Source: Pegoplata infirma (lineage: Eukaryota > Arthropoda > Insecta > Diptera > Anthomyiidae). Taken from it: DNA of 64,000 bases. Below, one piece after another: positions 1 through 11,203 of the stretch (position 1 is the first letter of the stretch; each line of letters starts with the position of its first letter). The position numbers and the translations under genes are program-made. The stretch is from contig OY992536.1 in NCBI GenBank assembly GCA_963921195.1, positions 289,931,530 to 289,995,529 of the forward strand, read 5' to 3'. The notes beneath the pieces were generated by a model. The model made no database searches. It was not told the DNA's origin and was given only the letters and a program-made list of their open reading frames with translations.

Positions 1-59
1 TTCTTCTATATTTCAGAATCTGAGATATTTTCTAAATAGAAAAAATGCTCTTTCTCTTT
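1..59. repeat. Fragment of the 37-bp dyad satellite (S2)
   Basis: The window opens with one to two diverged units of the same satellite that forms the arrays at 12101-12604 and 24162-26305: a CAGAATCTGAGA dyad followed by a TTTTCTA...TAGAAAAA dyad. It runs directly into the S1 satellite, so S1 and S2 were adjacent before the later insertions. Confidence 0.7.
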
Positions 60-520
60 TTTTTAAAGAAATAATGGCAAATAAAGATTTTTTAAAAACT
101 TCATACAAAAATATATTTTTTAAAATTTTTGATAGTGATCCCCAGATTTCGTCTATTTTGCTTTATCTCTTGCTTTTAAGAAAATAGTGGCAAATAATGA
201 TTTTATAAAAATTTTCCCAAAAATAGATTTTTGAAATTTTTTTAGTGATCCCCAAATTTCGTCTATTTTGCTGTATCTCTTTTTTTAAAGAAATAATGGC
301 AAATAAAGATTTTTTAAAAAATTTCATACAAAAATAGATTTTTTAAAATTTTTGATAGTGATCCAAAGATTTCGTCTATTTGGCTTTATCTCTTTTTTTA
401 AGGAAATAATGGCAAATAAAGATTTTATAAAAATTTTCACAAATATAGATTTTTTGAAATTTTTGATAGTGATCCCAGATTTCGTTTATTTTGTTTTATC
501 TCGTTTTTTAAAGAAATAAT
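60..520. repeat. S1 satellite array (approx. 112-bp unit), left block
   Basis: About four tandem units, each containing GTGATCCCCAGATTTCGTC, a CTTTATCTC plus T-run segment, AAGAAATAATGGCAAATAAA and a T/A-rich tail. The GATCC landmark recurs near 137, 247, 360 and 471, a period of 110-113 bp. The array stops at 520 inside the word AAATAATGGCAAAT and resumes at 10930, which shows that everything between is an insertion. No coding content. Confidence 0.85.
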
Positions 521-1540
521 GGGTGATTCCATGTCAAACCGCACAGAAAACTGTGATTTTCGGATTTGTCACCTCCGATTTTAATGAAATTCGCCAAAAA
601 TATTTCACATGCGTTGTTTTCATATTATGATTACCTTACAGGCTCCAACAATTTTTAGTTTTCGAAATATGGCGTCTTGAAAGTTGGCAAAAACGTCAAA
701 TTTTCAATAAGGTGCACATACAAAGTCACCCATAACTTTAAAACTATAGAACCCTCAATAACCAAATAGGTACCATTTGAAAGCTGAAAGGATTACCTTA
801 AAAGTGACATGCACAATTTTTTCTTGTAATGAAAGGTCAAAGGTCATATTTCAATGTCTAATGTTCAAAGACCTATATCTCAAAATCCGATATTTTTTAA
901 ATTCTCAAAAAAATATATGATAACAACCAAGTCTTTCCTTACATTTGTATCAAAATTTCAAGGTGGACACTAAACGTGAGATCAAATACATTTGATTTCC
1001 TTGCATTCATGAGTTATATGAGTTGTGTACTTTTATTTTACTGTTGAATGAGTTTTTGTGTGAGTAGAGCAAATGATTTTTAATAACAAAACAGATAATT
1101 ACTCTATTTGTTTAGCAAATGCTTGTGAGTAAAGAGTTAAAGAGATAAAAAATACTCACGGAAAAACCACCCAAATATAGAGTAATGCATTCATGTGTTT
1201 TGAAAGTTAATATTGTGTTGAATGACATGAATTATCTGAATGATTCAAATGATTTTGCCAACAAATAAATACAAATCAGACAAATTTTAAAACACATTAA
1301 AAAAAAAAAAGCTGAAATATAAGGGAAAAAAACTAAAGCAATGCAGAATATTACAAAAATCGAAAATTGTGAAAAAAAAAAAAATAAAAAATTATAAGCA
1401 TAAGTAAAGTGTTGTTGGTTAAATACAATTCATATAAATTTCACGGCATTTAATTTGTAAAAACAACAACAAGAAAACATTCTTGTTATTAGTTTGCAAA
1501 CTATTAATAAGTATGCATTGCTAACGGGAAATTTAACTAA

Positions 1541-1638
1541 CTACAGACGACGCAACATTATGTACAATATGATATTATATTGATGGTGTGTGGGTAAGAT
1601 TGACCATTGTACAATCGTCAATATTGCGTCGTCTGTAG
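1541..1638. repeat. 98-bp hairpin module, left arm copy
   Basis: The segment begins CTACAGACGACGCAA and ends TTGCGTCGTCTGTAG, perfect 15-bp inverted termini around a TGTACAAT-rich centre. An identical-length inverted copy sits in the opposite arm at 5458-5555. It may be a small MITE acquired before the arms were duplicated, or a structural hairpin of the host transposon. Confidence 0.75.
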
Positions 1639-1813
1639 GTACCGTAAGAGGCAGTGGTCATTGTTCATCACAATATGCATATGGGGCATTCCAATTCAAA
1701 TCGGACACTTTGAATATTTTTTTACCCTCCAACTACAGTATGGGGGTATACTCACTTTGTCATTCCGTGTGTAACGCATCGAAATATCGGTCGGGGACCC
1801 CATAAAGTATATA

Positions 1814-4515
1814 TGGGGCATTCCAGGCCAAATCACTCACTTTTAGACCCGACCCCTTTCGAATTATTTTATTTTTGGATATGTTTTAGTACTTATTAAA
1901 TGCAACTTGGACACCAATTTTCAGCCTATTATTTCAAGATGGTGTTGAGTAATCAATTTTTCAAAATGGCGATTTTCTCAAAAAAATTAAAAAAAATTAA
2001 ATTTTTAATTAATTTTAACCATTAAAAAATATAGATATTTTAAAAAAAGTTGACAACGTTTTGTTAGTATTAAAATGTAGTTTTAGAAAAAAAATATCAA
2101 AAAATTATTCGAAGTAATTATCACTTATTTTTTGACGTTTAAAAATTAAAATCGACTTTTTGAAGAAGTCCGAAACCTTCGATTTTTTTGTAAAAATCTA
2201 TAAAAATTCTACTCTAAATTACGCAACTTTTAAGCCATAATTCGAGATGTGATCACAATTATTTCTATTTGTTTTTAAATTTTTAATATTGCACCTTTAA
2301 TTTTTTGGCTCTGATTTATTTTATATGGTGCTCCAAAAAAAATAAATTGGTAGATATTGGCCCTAACTTACCCTAGATATATGTATTCATTTCGAAGTAA
2401 AAATACGTCTTACAAAAATGTAGGACGATTGGAAATGGGTAAGGCGTTTAGCATGGTCCTTGAAGTATAAAAAACGGATTACAAGGAAAAATATGAATTT
2501 TTTTCTGTTTTCGCATTTTTTTTATTTAACTCCATACTCTTTACTAGTTATTTTTGTCTCACGCCCTTATTAAAATAATTAGTGTTTCATTCAATAAGTA
2601 ACTACTTATTAAAATCTGTTTCGGATTACAAAACCCATTACTAGTAATGCCAATTTTTGCTGGGTATTTGTTATTTCAAAAAACCCTAAATGTTTTTTTT
2701 TAAATATTGGTATGCCACAAATATATTTTACAAAGTAATTTTATCGCTACAAAAATGTTTACAATCGAAAAAAAATAAAAACTTAAAAAAAATTTACACT
2801 CAAAAAAAAATTTACACTAAAAAAAAATATTACACTCAAAAAAAATTTACACTAAAAAAAAATATTGCACTCAAAATTGTTTTTACAAAAACTATAAAAA
2901 GAGTTTTTTAATCCAAATAAGAAATGTTGAGTCAAAATTATTAACAATTTTGTTTTCACGTTAGAAAAATTACTTAAAAGGGGGAGGGTATTCATGGGTT
3001 CGGCCAAGTCGTTTTTAACTTTTCTGGTTGTTTGTTCGTGGCAATTCTAAAGAAAATTGTGGCAACTCTGGGAAACATCTTTTTGCAATTCACACATCTT
3101 ATTTTTGTTGCCATCATAGACAATTTGGATGGCCAAAAATTTTTGTGTAAATTTTTTTTTGAGTGTAATTTTTTTTCGAGCGATAAAATTGCTTTGTAAT
3201 TTTGGGGCATAGCAATATTTTTTAAAGAGCATTTAAAGTTTTTTTGAAAGAGTGAATTCAAGATGAAATCTGGATCGATTTTCTCGAAATTCTATACCAA
3301 CCAGACCAGGGAAATATCAAATATATATGCCAAACTTTAGGAGCATCCAAATTGTCTTTTAAACAAACCTCTATCATTTAAAAGAGGATATAAAAAAATG
3401 TGAAAAAACGTCCAAATTTGCGAAATTTCTTCATAACTTTTAAACCCTTAGATCGATTTTCCCCATGTTTCGCACATTTTATCTGGTACTATTCGCAAGT
3501 ATTTCAGCTTAATTTAAGCTATCGCGATTAATTGTTACGCGCGTAATCCCTACTTCCCCAAGTAATAAAAACTCATATATATACAAAATATTGATTTGCT
3601 AATAAAACGCGAAAACGAATTGATCTAGAAAAACTGGGAGACACGGGTATCTTTTTTTTACCTCTTCTTTCAGATTTTTTTGGTCCCGATCATGGGTGCA
3701 AAATCGTGTCGTACAGTGTAATACAGTTGAATTTGAAGAATAAAAAATGTTATTTCAGTGGAAAATTTCAATAAATTTCAAAAATCGGATCCGTATTAAC
3801 AACTTAAAATACCAAAAAAAGTGAAAAAACAGAAAAAAAAATCGTATTTTTCCTTGTAATCCGTTTTCTAAACTTCAAGGCCCCTGCGGAACGCCTTACC
3901 CATGTCCGATCGTTCTTAATTTTTGTGAGGCATATTTTTACCTCGAAATGAATATATCTAGGGTAAGTTAGGGTCAGTATCTACCGATTTAATTTTTTTT
4001 TTAGGACCATATAAAATAAATCAGAGTTCAAAAATAAAAGGTGCAATTTTCAAAATTTAAAAAACAATAGAACAAATTGCGACCACATATCGAATTATGG
4101 CTAAAATTTGCGTTATTTAGAGTAGAACTTTTGGACGTTTTTAAAAAAAAATCGAAGGTTTCCGACTTTTTCAAAAAGTCGATTTTAATTTTTAAACGTT
4201 AAAAAATAAGTGATAGTTACTTCGAATAATTTTTTTAATATTTTTGTCTAAAACTACATTTAAATACCAACAAAACGTTGTCCAACTTTTTTTAAGATAC
4301 ATATCTATATTTTTAACTGCAGTTAATTAAAAATTTTAATTTTTTTGAAAAAATCGTCATTTTGAAAAATTGATTACTCAACACCATCTTGAAAAAAAGG
4401 CTGAAATTTGATGCCCAAGTTGCATTTAATAAGTAAGTACTAAAACATATCCAAAAATAAAATAAATCGACAGGGGTCGGGTCTAAAAGTGAGTGATTTG
4501 GCCTGGAATGTCCCA
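1814..4515. mobile_element. FB1a: long foldback, TGGGGCATTCCAGGCC family, interrupted
   Basis: The ends TGGGGCATTCCAGGCC and GGCCTGGAATGTCCCA are flanked by TA. Arms of about 0.7 kb (1814-2520 and 3780-4515) are inverted copies of each other and of the intact copy at 31604-33642. Shared landmarks are AAATCACTCACTTTTAGACC, ATGGTGTTGAGTAATCAATT and the AAAAGTCGATTTTAA segment. The central part is replaced by a mosaic (about 2525-3640). Non-coding. Confidence 0.8.
2525..3640. repeat. Mosaic of transposon fragments inside FB1a
   Basis: Near 2642-2667 is TAATGCCAATTTTTGCTGGG, resembling the right end of the CCCAGC element. From 2780-2870 TTACACTCAAAAAAAA units recur. At 2985-3040 GGAGGGTATTCATGGGTTCGG and AACTTTTCTGG recall the 3' end of mini-me-like family A. 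From about 3255 to 3480, 'accaaccagaccagg' and 'atatatatgccaaact' match the internal part of family A in the other orientation. The two small minus-strand frames here are made of these repeats. Confidence 0.5.
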
Positions 4516-5457
4516 TATATTATTGATCAGTGATCGATTCTAAGACATTCTAGCGATGTCCATCCGTCTCTTTCCGTCCGTCCGTCTGTAGTTTACACGA
4601 TGCAGTCCCAAAATAAATGAGCTAGACCCCTTAAGTTTGGCAGAAATATGTCTTATGGTCCTAGGCAGGTTAAATTCGGAAATAGGCCAAATCGGAACAG
4701 GGGGAAAAAAGTTCCCCCTTGAAGAACTAAATCAACCTCTTAAAAATTTTAACTTTTTTTAAGATTTTTTGTATTTTTGTGAACCAAACGAGACATTTTT
4801 ATGTTCGTAGAAGTTTATAGTCCAGCGCTTGCACCCAGGGGATTAAAAAATGTCGCTTTCTTTTGCCGCGCCCCTCTTTTAAGGGCGTGGATAAAAAATA
4901 ATTGAAATAATTATAAAACTATAGTACTTAAGTGGTCAAAGCAGACAAAAATGAACTTCTAAACATATACCTTGAGGGCCAAGGAGTCACCACAGCTCAC
5001 CGATCCTTCCCCCTACCTTGCCCCCCTTAAAACAACACCACTGTCAAAATTTTTGTTTTAATTTTTTACATGTTAGTGGGTATAATAGATTCGGCACAGC
5101 CGAATTTAACACTCTCACTTGTTTATTTTTAGATTTTCCCAATTTGTTTACAGTTTTTAGCACCCTTCGAAAACATTTATGTTTGTAACAAAACAAACAT
5201 TTTGAAAAAAAAAATTGAAATTTGGACCATTATTGAAGAAGTTATGAGTAAAAGAAGTTTGAGTAAAGGAACAAACTACCAATTTTTAAAAATTCGATAT
5301 CTTTTGAACGGGTCATCAAAAAAATCTGAAAATTTACTAAAAACTGTAAACAAATTGAAAAAATCTAAAAAAAAAAATATATTCAAAGTGTCCGATTTGA
5401 ATTGGAATGCCCCATATGCATATTGTGATGAACAATGACCACTGCCTCTTACGGTAC

Positions 5458-5555
5458 CTACAGACGACGCAATATTGACAATTGTACAATGGTCAATCTT
5501 ACCCACACACCATCAATATAATATCATATTGTACATAATGTTGCGTCGTCTGTAG
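5458..5555. repeat. 98-bp hairpin module, right arm copy
   Basis: Inverted copy of 1541-1638, with the same CTACAGACGACGC / GCGTCGTCTGTAG termini and the same 98-bp length. It differs from the left copy by only a few bases (for example TGTACAATGG against its counterpart), which shows how little the inner arms have diverged. Confidence 0.75.
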
Positions 5556-7336
5556 TTAGTTAAATTTCCCGTTAGCAATGCATACTTATTAATAGTTTGC
5601 AAACTAATAACAAGAATGTTTTCTTGTTGTTGTTTTTACAAATTAAATGCCGTGAAATTTATATGAATTGTATTTAACCAAGAGACAAAAAAAATACAAC
5701 AACACTTTACTTATGCTTATAATTTTTTATTTTTTTTTTTTTTTCACAATTTTCGATTTTTGTAATATTCTGCATTGCTTTAGTTTTTTTCCCTTATATT
5801 TCAGCTTTTTTTTTTTTAATGTGTTTTAAAATTTGTCTGATTTGTATTTATTTGTTGGCAAAATCATTTGAATCATTCAGATAATTCATGTCATTCAACA
5901 CAATATTAACTTTCAAAACACATGAATGCATTACTCTATATTTGGGTGGTTTTTCCGTGAGTATTTTTTATCTCTTTAACTCTTTACTCACAAGCATTTG
6001 TATTTGTTTTGTTGTGAGTATATTGTAAAATGGATATCAACAACAATAATCATTCAATTTGCTTGCAAAAAGTAACCGCAGTGAAGTAGTTAAAAAAAAA
6101 CAAATGGCTTGAAAGGCCATATGGATGGATTCACGCTCATGTCTAGTGGACACTCATATGGTTCCAAAGTTACAGAAGAAAACGTGCTCGAAGGCAAGGT
6201 TTTTTCTACGAGTTCATATAAAAAATATTGCACCAACAAAACAATATACATAGTCCCAAACAAAGGTGCGGGCCTAGAACAAGGCTTAATACTTTTTATG
6301 TATTTTGAGTTATATTGTAGGGGTTTTCTTGTTCTTTTACAAGGAAAGTCCTCGAAAGTGAACATAAATGATTTCTTTAAAATTTATACACAAGCTAGAA
6401 AAACAACATATAACAGATCAGTTTCATTCGAAACCTATATTCTTCCATAGTAGGGAAAAAGAATGGATGGGGTAACCGTATGTTCAAAGCGGAATAAAGC
6501 TCATAAACAAGAATATAATCAAGAATAAAAATGGTTTAGAAATGAAAACACTAATGTTTCGAACTTCTTTGAATTTTTGCCTCATTTTATTTTGGACACA
6601 CTAATAAAGATATTTTTTTTTTAAATTCGGATGAAACCCGACCTGTTAGAAAAACTGCCAATGAAAAATTCATGTGATTGATTAATTTAAATAGAAAGTA
6701 CCCAGCAAAACTTTGGTAATGGGTAGTGATTACATAACACATTACCAGGTAATGTATATACCTTATTTGTAGCATTATTTTATGATGTCTTACCAAACAT
6801 TTGTTCCACAACGTATTATTTTCAAGTGAAAAATAATGCATTACTAATAATTTGCTACGTAATGCATGATTATTGGAAAAAATTTATTTCATATTTATTA
6901 TTTCTAAACATTAAATCATGGATGACTTATATTTGGTTACATTATATATTATTTGAAAGTTTGAAATAATGCATTATTTATAATTGGATGCATAATGCAT
7001 TACAATAACATAAAAAATAATTATTTTATAAAAAAATGCATAAGTTTAAACTAGAGATGGGCTCACGACAGGAAATTTCTAACGACACACACTCACTAGC
7101 ATATTATATCTACTTACACTCACTTACAATCACGTGAGTAAATTTAATACAAAATTACATTTTCACTACTCGTAACACCTTATATATTATCTTATGGTAT
7201 GCTATATTATTTCATTTCTCGTAACCTATAAAATCCCTATTAATATTATAAATCTGATTGTTGGTTTGTCTGTCTGTCTGTCTTTCTGTCTGTCTGTCTA
7301 TCTGTCTGTCTGTTCCGCAATAAGTAAAGAACGGCT

Positions 7337-9560
7337 TAACCGATTTTCATGAAATTTTCACCACAGATAGTACTAACCGAGGCGGGAACTATAGGCCATA
7401 AGCGACCGCGATCGGACAAAGGGGCGTAAAATGCCACGCCCCTTTGTACCATGCTAAAGCTATATCTGCCTGTACGGCAATAACAGAAAAACGGCTGACC
7501 GATTTTCATGAAATTTTCACCACAGATAGTACTAACCGAGGCGGGAACTATAGGCCATAAGCGACCGCGATCGGACAAAGGGGCGTAAAATGCCACGCCT
7601 CTATGTACCATGCTAAAGCTATATCTGACTGTCCGGCAATAACAGAAAAACGGCTGAACCGATTTTCATGAAATTTTCACCACGGATAGTACTAACCGAG
7701 GCGGGAACTATAGAAAATAAGCGACCGCGATCGGACAAAGGGGCGTAAAATGCCACGCCCCTTTGTACCATCCTAAAGCTATATCTGCATGTACGGCAAT
7801 AACAGAAAAACGGCTGAAACGGTTTTCATGAAATTTTCACCACAGATAGTATTAACCGAGGCGGGAACTATAGGCCATAAGCGACCGCAATCGGACAAAG
7901 GGGCGTAAAATGCCACGCCCATATGTACCATGCTAAAGCTATATCTGCCTGTCCGGCAATAACGGAAAAACGGCTGATCCGATTTTCATGAAATTTTCAC
8001 CACGGGTAGTACTAACCGAGCCGGGAACTATAGGCCATAAGCGACCGCGATCGGACAAAGGGCGTAAAATGCCACGCCCCTTTGTACCATGCTAAAGCTG
8101 AACCGGTTTTCATGAAATGTTCACCAAAGATAGTACTAACCGAGGCGGGAACTATGGGCCATAAGCGACCGCAATCGGACAAAGGGGCGTAAAATTACGC
8201 TTCAACGGCTGAACTGATTTTCATGTATTGTTCACCACATATAGTATTAACCGAAGCGAAAACTATGAGCCACAATAGAGGGCGATAGAAAAAAGTGTCG
8301 TAAAATGCCATGCCCCTTTGTAGTATAGTAAAAGTTATTTCTTCCTGTTCCGTTATCACGTATAAATGGCTGAACCGATTTTAATGACATTTTTATCAAA
8401 GATAGCACTAACAGAGGCGGAAACTGTAGATTATAATAGAGCGCGTATGGACAAAGGGGCGGAAAATGCCACGCCCCTTTGTACTATATTGAAAGTTTTT
8501 TCTGCATGTTCCGTAATCATGCTTAAACGACTATACCGATTTTAATAAAAAATAAAATAGCGCGCTCCTCTTTATTTTATTGAACGCTATTTCTGTCTAA
8601 AATTAAATGAAGTATTTACCACCGAGGCAAGAACTATAGATTAAAATAGAGCGCGTTTGGACAAAGGGGCGTAAATTGACACGCGCCTTTGTACTATACT
8701 GAAAGTGTTTCTGCATGTTCCTTAATAACGCTTAAACGACTAAACCGGTTTTAACAAAATTCTTTGCATAGATATACTAACAGAGGCGGGAACATTAGTA
8801 TGGTATCAACTGCCACACCTTTTGCAATGTACTGAAAGTTCATTCTGCCTTTCCGTAATCACGCTTAAACAGTGAACCTGATGTTATTATAATTTTCACC
8901 ACAGTTAGTTAGTACTTATTGAGGCGGAAACTATAGACACGACCAGACAAAGGTGTGAATTGCCACGTCCCTTTGTAATACATTGAAATTTATTTCTGTC
9001 TGATCCGTACTCACGCGTTAACGGCGAAACCAATTTTAATTAAATTTTCACCACAGATGGTATTTACCATGGCGATCGGGAAAAGGTGCTTAAAATGCCG
9101 CATCCCTTTGTATTAAATTAAAAAAATATATTTTCCTGTTTCCTGTTGAACGATATGCCATATTAGCCCGCGATTAGACAAATGGAAGTAACGCTATTTC
9201 TGGCTTATTTTCTATCATGCAAAAACGGCTTAACCAACTCCTTTAAATACTACTGTTAGAATTAACTGAGCGCGAACCATTTCAATGAAATCTTCAACAT
9301 AAATAAATTGTGCTATAGATAATATTAAACTGCGATTTATAAAAAGACATATTATAATGGCACGCCCCTCTGTACTTTAGTGAGAGTTGAGCAAATTTAA
9401 TTGCAAATTTCTTCACGTGCTAACCAATAGGGAACTATAGGTCACATGAGACCAAAATTTAAATAAATGCGTTAAATGCCACACCCACTTGAACTACAGT
9501 GAAAGTTATGTCATTATTGATGTTTTCACTACATAAAGTGCTAACCGAGGAGGGAACTAT
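7337..9560 (+). repeat. 160-bp tandem repeats inside the Helitron, decaying 3'-ward
   Basis: The landmark CGATTTTCATGAAATTTTC starts at 7341, 7500, 7660, 7820, 7980 and 8104, giving periods of 159, 160, 160, 160 and 124 bp. Later units (8214, about 8376 and on to 9500) are increasingly diverged and shortened. Each unit holds ACTAACCGAGGCGGGAACTA, GCGACCGCGATCGGACAAAG and GGGGCGTAAAATGCCACGCC. The 91-codon minus-strand frame at 7336-7611 is a repeat artefact. Confidence 0.9.
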
Positions 9561-9772
9561 AGGTTCCTTTTAAAAGCCATTTAAGAAATACATTAATATT
9601 AGGTTTGTTCCCATGACGGAGGAACACGTATAACCATGTTCCCGACGCTAAGCAAAATCGAAAAAAATTTACTAAACCTCATGAATAGGTTTATATTCAC
9701 CAGTGAAAGCCACGAAGAAGTAGATAAACTGACGAATAAAAAACTCATTCATTACATAATATTTTTTTTTTA

Positions 9773-9790
9773 ACCCGGGCAACGCCGGGT
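9773..9790 (+). other. Helitron 3' terminal hairpin
   Basis: ACCCGG, loop GCAACG, CCGGGT forms a perfect 6-bp GC-rich stem ending 13 nt before the terminal CTAG at 9800-9803. In Helitrons this hairpin acts as the transposition terminator. Confidence 0.9.
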
Positions 9791-10929
9791 GCAAAACAGC
9801 TAGTATCATATATTTTACACCTTACTCGTATTCTTCGTTATAAATTTATGATTTATTTTATACCTTACTGGTATTCTTTGTGATAATGTGGATGCATTAC
9901 TTTGAGTCTCATCGCCTGTTAAAATCATCAATGCTGCAATGTATAAAATAAGAGATCCTATACCTTATTTTATACCTTATTTGGTAATCTAAGTTTTGCT
10001 GGGTAGTACCAACAATGAATTTGTTTTACAAATCTATATAGTTTAACAAAAACTATACATTTTTAACAAAAACAATCATGCAACAAATAAAATGTCTCAA
10101 ACAGACGCCAACATTTTTTTTTTTCAAATGAAACGGATCTGATATAAGTGGCATCAATGTACCTTAAAGTTAAAATTACTAAAAATCGGTAATTTTTGAC
10201 TCCCGTTTAACCCTTTAAAACTATGTAAACGTATGTTCAATTTGAAGATTTTCCTTGTTAGAAAACAAGAAAACCCTACGATAAAATTCAGTTTTGATAG
10301 TGAAATCAAATTCAGGAGGTCGAAATATTAATAAATAATGGGTTCAGTTGGTCCGTCCCATTGTTTGTTTACTGCTAGCAGCATGCTAGCATGCTATGCT
10401 GCTTCGTGTGTGTAAGCTTTGGCATATAAACTCGTAAAGAAAATCTTGACTTCAAGCACGTTTTCCTCTGTAACTTTGGAACCATATGAGTGTCCACCCT
10501 GAAATTTTGATACAAATGTAGGGAAAGACTTGGTTGTTATCATATATTTTTTTGAGAATTTTAAAAATATCGGATTTTGAGATATAGGTCTTTGAACATT
10601 AGACCTTGAAATATGACCTTTGACCTTTCGTTACAAGAAAAAATTGTGCATGCCACTTATAAGGTAATCCTTTCAGCTTTCAAATGGTACCTATTTGGTA
10701 ATTGTGGGTTTTATAGTTTTAAAGTTATGGGTGACTTTGTATGTGCACCTTATTGAAAATTTGACTTTTTTGCCAATTTTCAAGACGCCATATTTCGAAA
10801 ACGGAAAGGTTTTGGAGCCAGAAAGGTAATGATTTTAGGAACACTATCCATTTGCAATATATTTGGCAAACTTTATTTAAATCGGAGGTGACAAATCCGA
10901 ATGATGTGTGGTTTGAGCTGGATTTGCCC

Positions 10930-11057
10930 TAATGGCAAATAAAGATTTTTTAAAAAATTTCATACAAACAAAGATTTTTTTGAAATTTTTGATATTGATC
11001 CCCAGATTTCGTCTATTTTGCTCTATCTCTTTTAAGGAAATAATGGCAACTGCTGAC
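10930..11057. repeat. S1 satellite, middle block
   Basis: Immediately right of FB0 the S1 unit resumes with TAATGGCAAATAAAGATTTT and runs for little over one unit through GATCCCCAGATTTCGTCTAT before losing similarity near AATGGCAACTGC. The next approx. 145 bp (to 11203) are unassigned. Confidence 0.8.
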
Positions 11058-11203
11058 ATTTTCTTGGTGACATTTGGATAAATTGTATAAAGATGTAAGC
11101 GATTTTGTAAAGTGTGTGTCAGAGGAGATTTTTTTGTACGACTGGGAGTATTCTGCTATTCTGAAGACATTTCTTTATCGATGTCTTAAGGCGGGTTTAA
11201 AGG

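Larger units (their letters stand above)
1723..5124 (+). mobile_element. Mini-me-like element B1 (interrupted)
   Basis: The 5' part (1723-1811) has TACCCTCCAAC, a TTTGTCATTCCGTGTGTAAC segment, GAAATATCGGTCGGGGACC and CATAAAGTATAT. The 3' part (4518-5124) continues GATCGATTCTAAGACATTCT, a GTCY run near 4555-4590, then a perfect hairpin ATTCGGCACAGCCGAAT and the end CACTCTCACTTGTTT. Removing 1814-4515 restores the order seen in the related copy at 61723. The opposite arm of FB3 supplies the empty site, an uninterrupted T run. The (TA), GTCY and conserved-core layout matches mini-me elements described in dipterans, and the 3' hairpin plus T/T insertion is also consistent with Helentron-type elements. 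Non-coding. Confidence 0.7.
1682..5414. mobile_element. FB3: TGGGGCATTCC-type foldback at the centre of a palindrome
   Basis: The ends are TGGGGCATTCCAATTC and its reverse complement, flanked by TA (1680-1681 and 5415-5416). The arms run 1682-1722 and about 5125-5414, with a further match (TTTGTTTACAGTTTTTAG) on both sides of the centre. It shares its first 11 bases with the foldbacks at 1814 and 31604 but differs after that, so it is a related but separate family. The flanks form a perfect palindrome across the site (ATATGCA-TA-TGCATAT). It either inserted exactly at the dyad of the surrounding element or is part of that palindrome. Confidence 0.62.
971..6145. mobile_element. hAT-like element with long inverted arms
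   Basis: The 8-bp direct duplication GTGGACAC lies at 963-970 and 6146-6153. The opposite arm of FB0 (around 10480-10500, minus strand) carries GGTGGACACTCATATGG uninterrupted, giving an independent empty site. The ends are TAAACGTGAG and, on the other strand, TAGACATGAG. An 8-bp duplication and a T/C-A-G-like start fit hAT, but no transposase is present. Arms from about 1108-1680 and 5416-6010 match in inverted orientation (for example the CACGGAAAAACCACCCAAAT segment). The outer 130 bp on each side match poorly, which is odd for an hAT element. Confidence 0.72.
7234..9803 (+). mobile_element. Non-autonomous Helitron
   Basis: The 5' end is TCCCTATTAATATTATAAAT, the classic Helitron TC start with a TAATATTATAAA motif. 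The 3' end is CTAG preceded by a hairpin (9773-9790). It sits between A and T with no duplication. The paralogous element at 30720-31451 shows the empty site CCTATAAAA|TATCATAT at 31251/31252. The element carries a GTCT microsatellite (about 7270-7314) and a long tandem array, but no Rep/helicase frame, so it must depend on an autonomous partner. Its first repeat unit begins AACCGATTTTCATGAAATTT, a word commonly seen near the 5' end of insect Helitrons. Confidence 0.92.
6701..10003. mobile_element. CCCAGC-type TIR element, copy 1 (contains a Helitron)
   Basis: The ends are CCCAGCAAAACTTTGGTAAT and ATTTGGTAATCTAAGTTTTGCTGGG-type, about 13 bp of perfect terminal inverted repeat (CCCAGCAAAACTT). 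Removing the Helitron at 7234-9803 leaves 733 bp, which matches the 732-bp copy at 30720-31451 base for base over most of its length. It is rich in ATGCATTA and ACCTTA words and includes a TAGAGATGGGCTCACGAC segment. The flanks are ..AGTA/TAGT.., consistent with a 2-bp TA duplication. No transposase. It lies inside FB0. Confidence 0.85.
521..10929. mobile_element. FB0: palindromic foldback transposon carrying nested insertions
   Basis: The left end reads GGGTGATTCC(6 nt)TCAAAC and the right end is its imperfect reverse complement. The outer arms (521-962 and about 10496-10929) match in inverted orientation along their length. Inner arms continue the match: 6154-6200 with 10430-10495, and the GGGTTTTCTTGTTCTTT segment near 6319 with its inverse near 10250-10280. 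Subtracting the insertions 971-6145 and 6701-10003 with their duplications leaves an almost entirely palindromic unit of about 1.9 kb. It is flanked by TAAT (517-520 and 10930-10933), and the uninterrupted target is the S1 word AATAATGGCAAATAAA. No transposase frame is present, so it is presumably non-autonomous. Superfamily unknown. Confidence 0.8.

Noticed and set aside
6109..6450. 113-codon plus-strand frame and its antisense partner
   Set aside because: It crosses the hAT-like/FB0 junction at 6145, so it is a chimera of two transposons.
7336..7611. 91-codon minus-strand frame with an internal duplication
   Set aside because: It lies in two adjacent 160-bp Helitron repeat units and exists only because the unit length and frame coincide.
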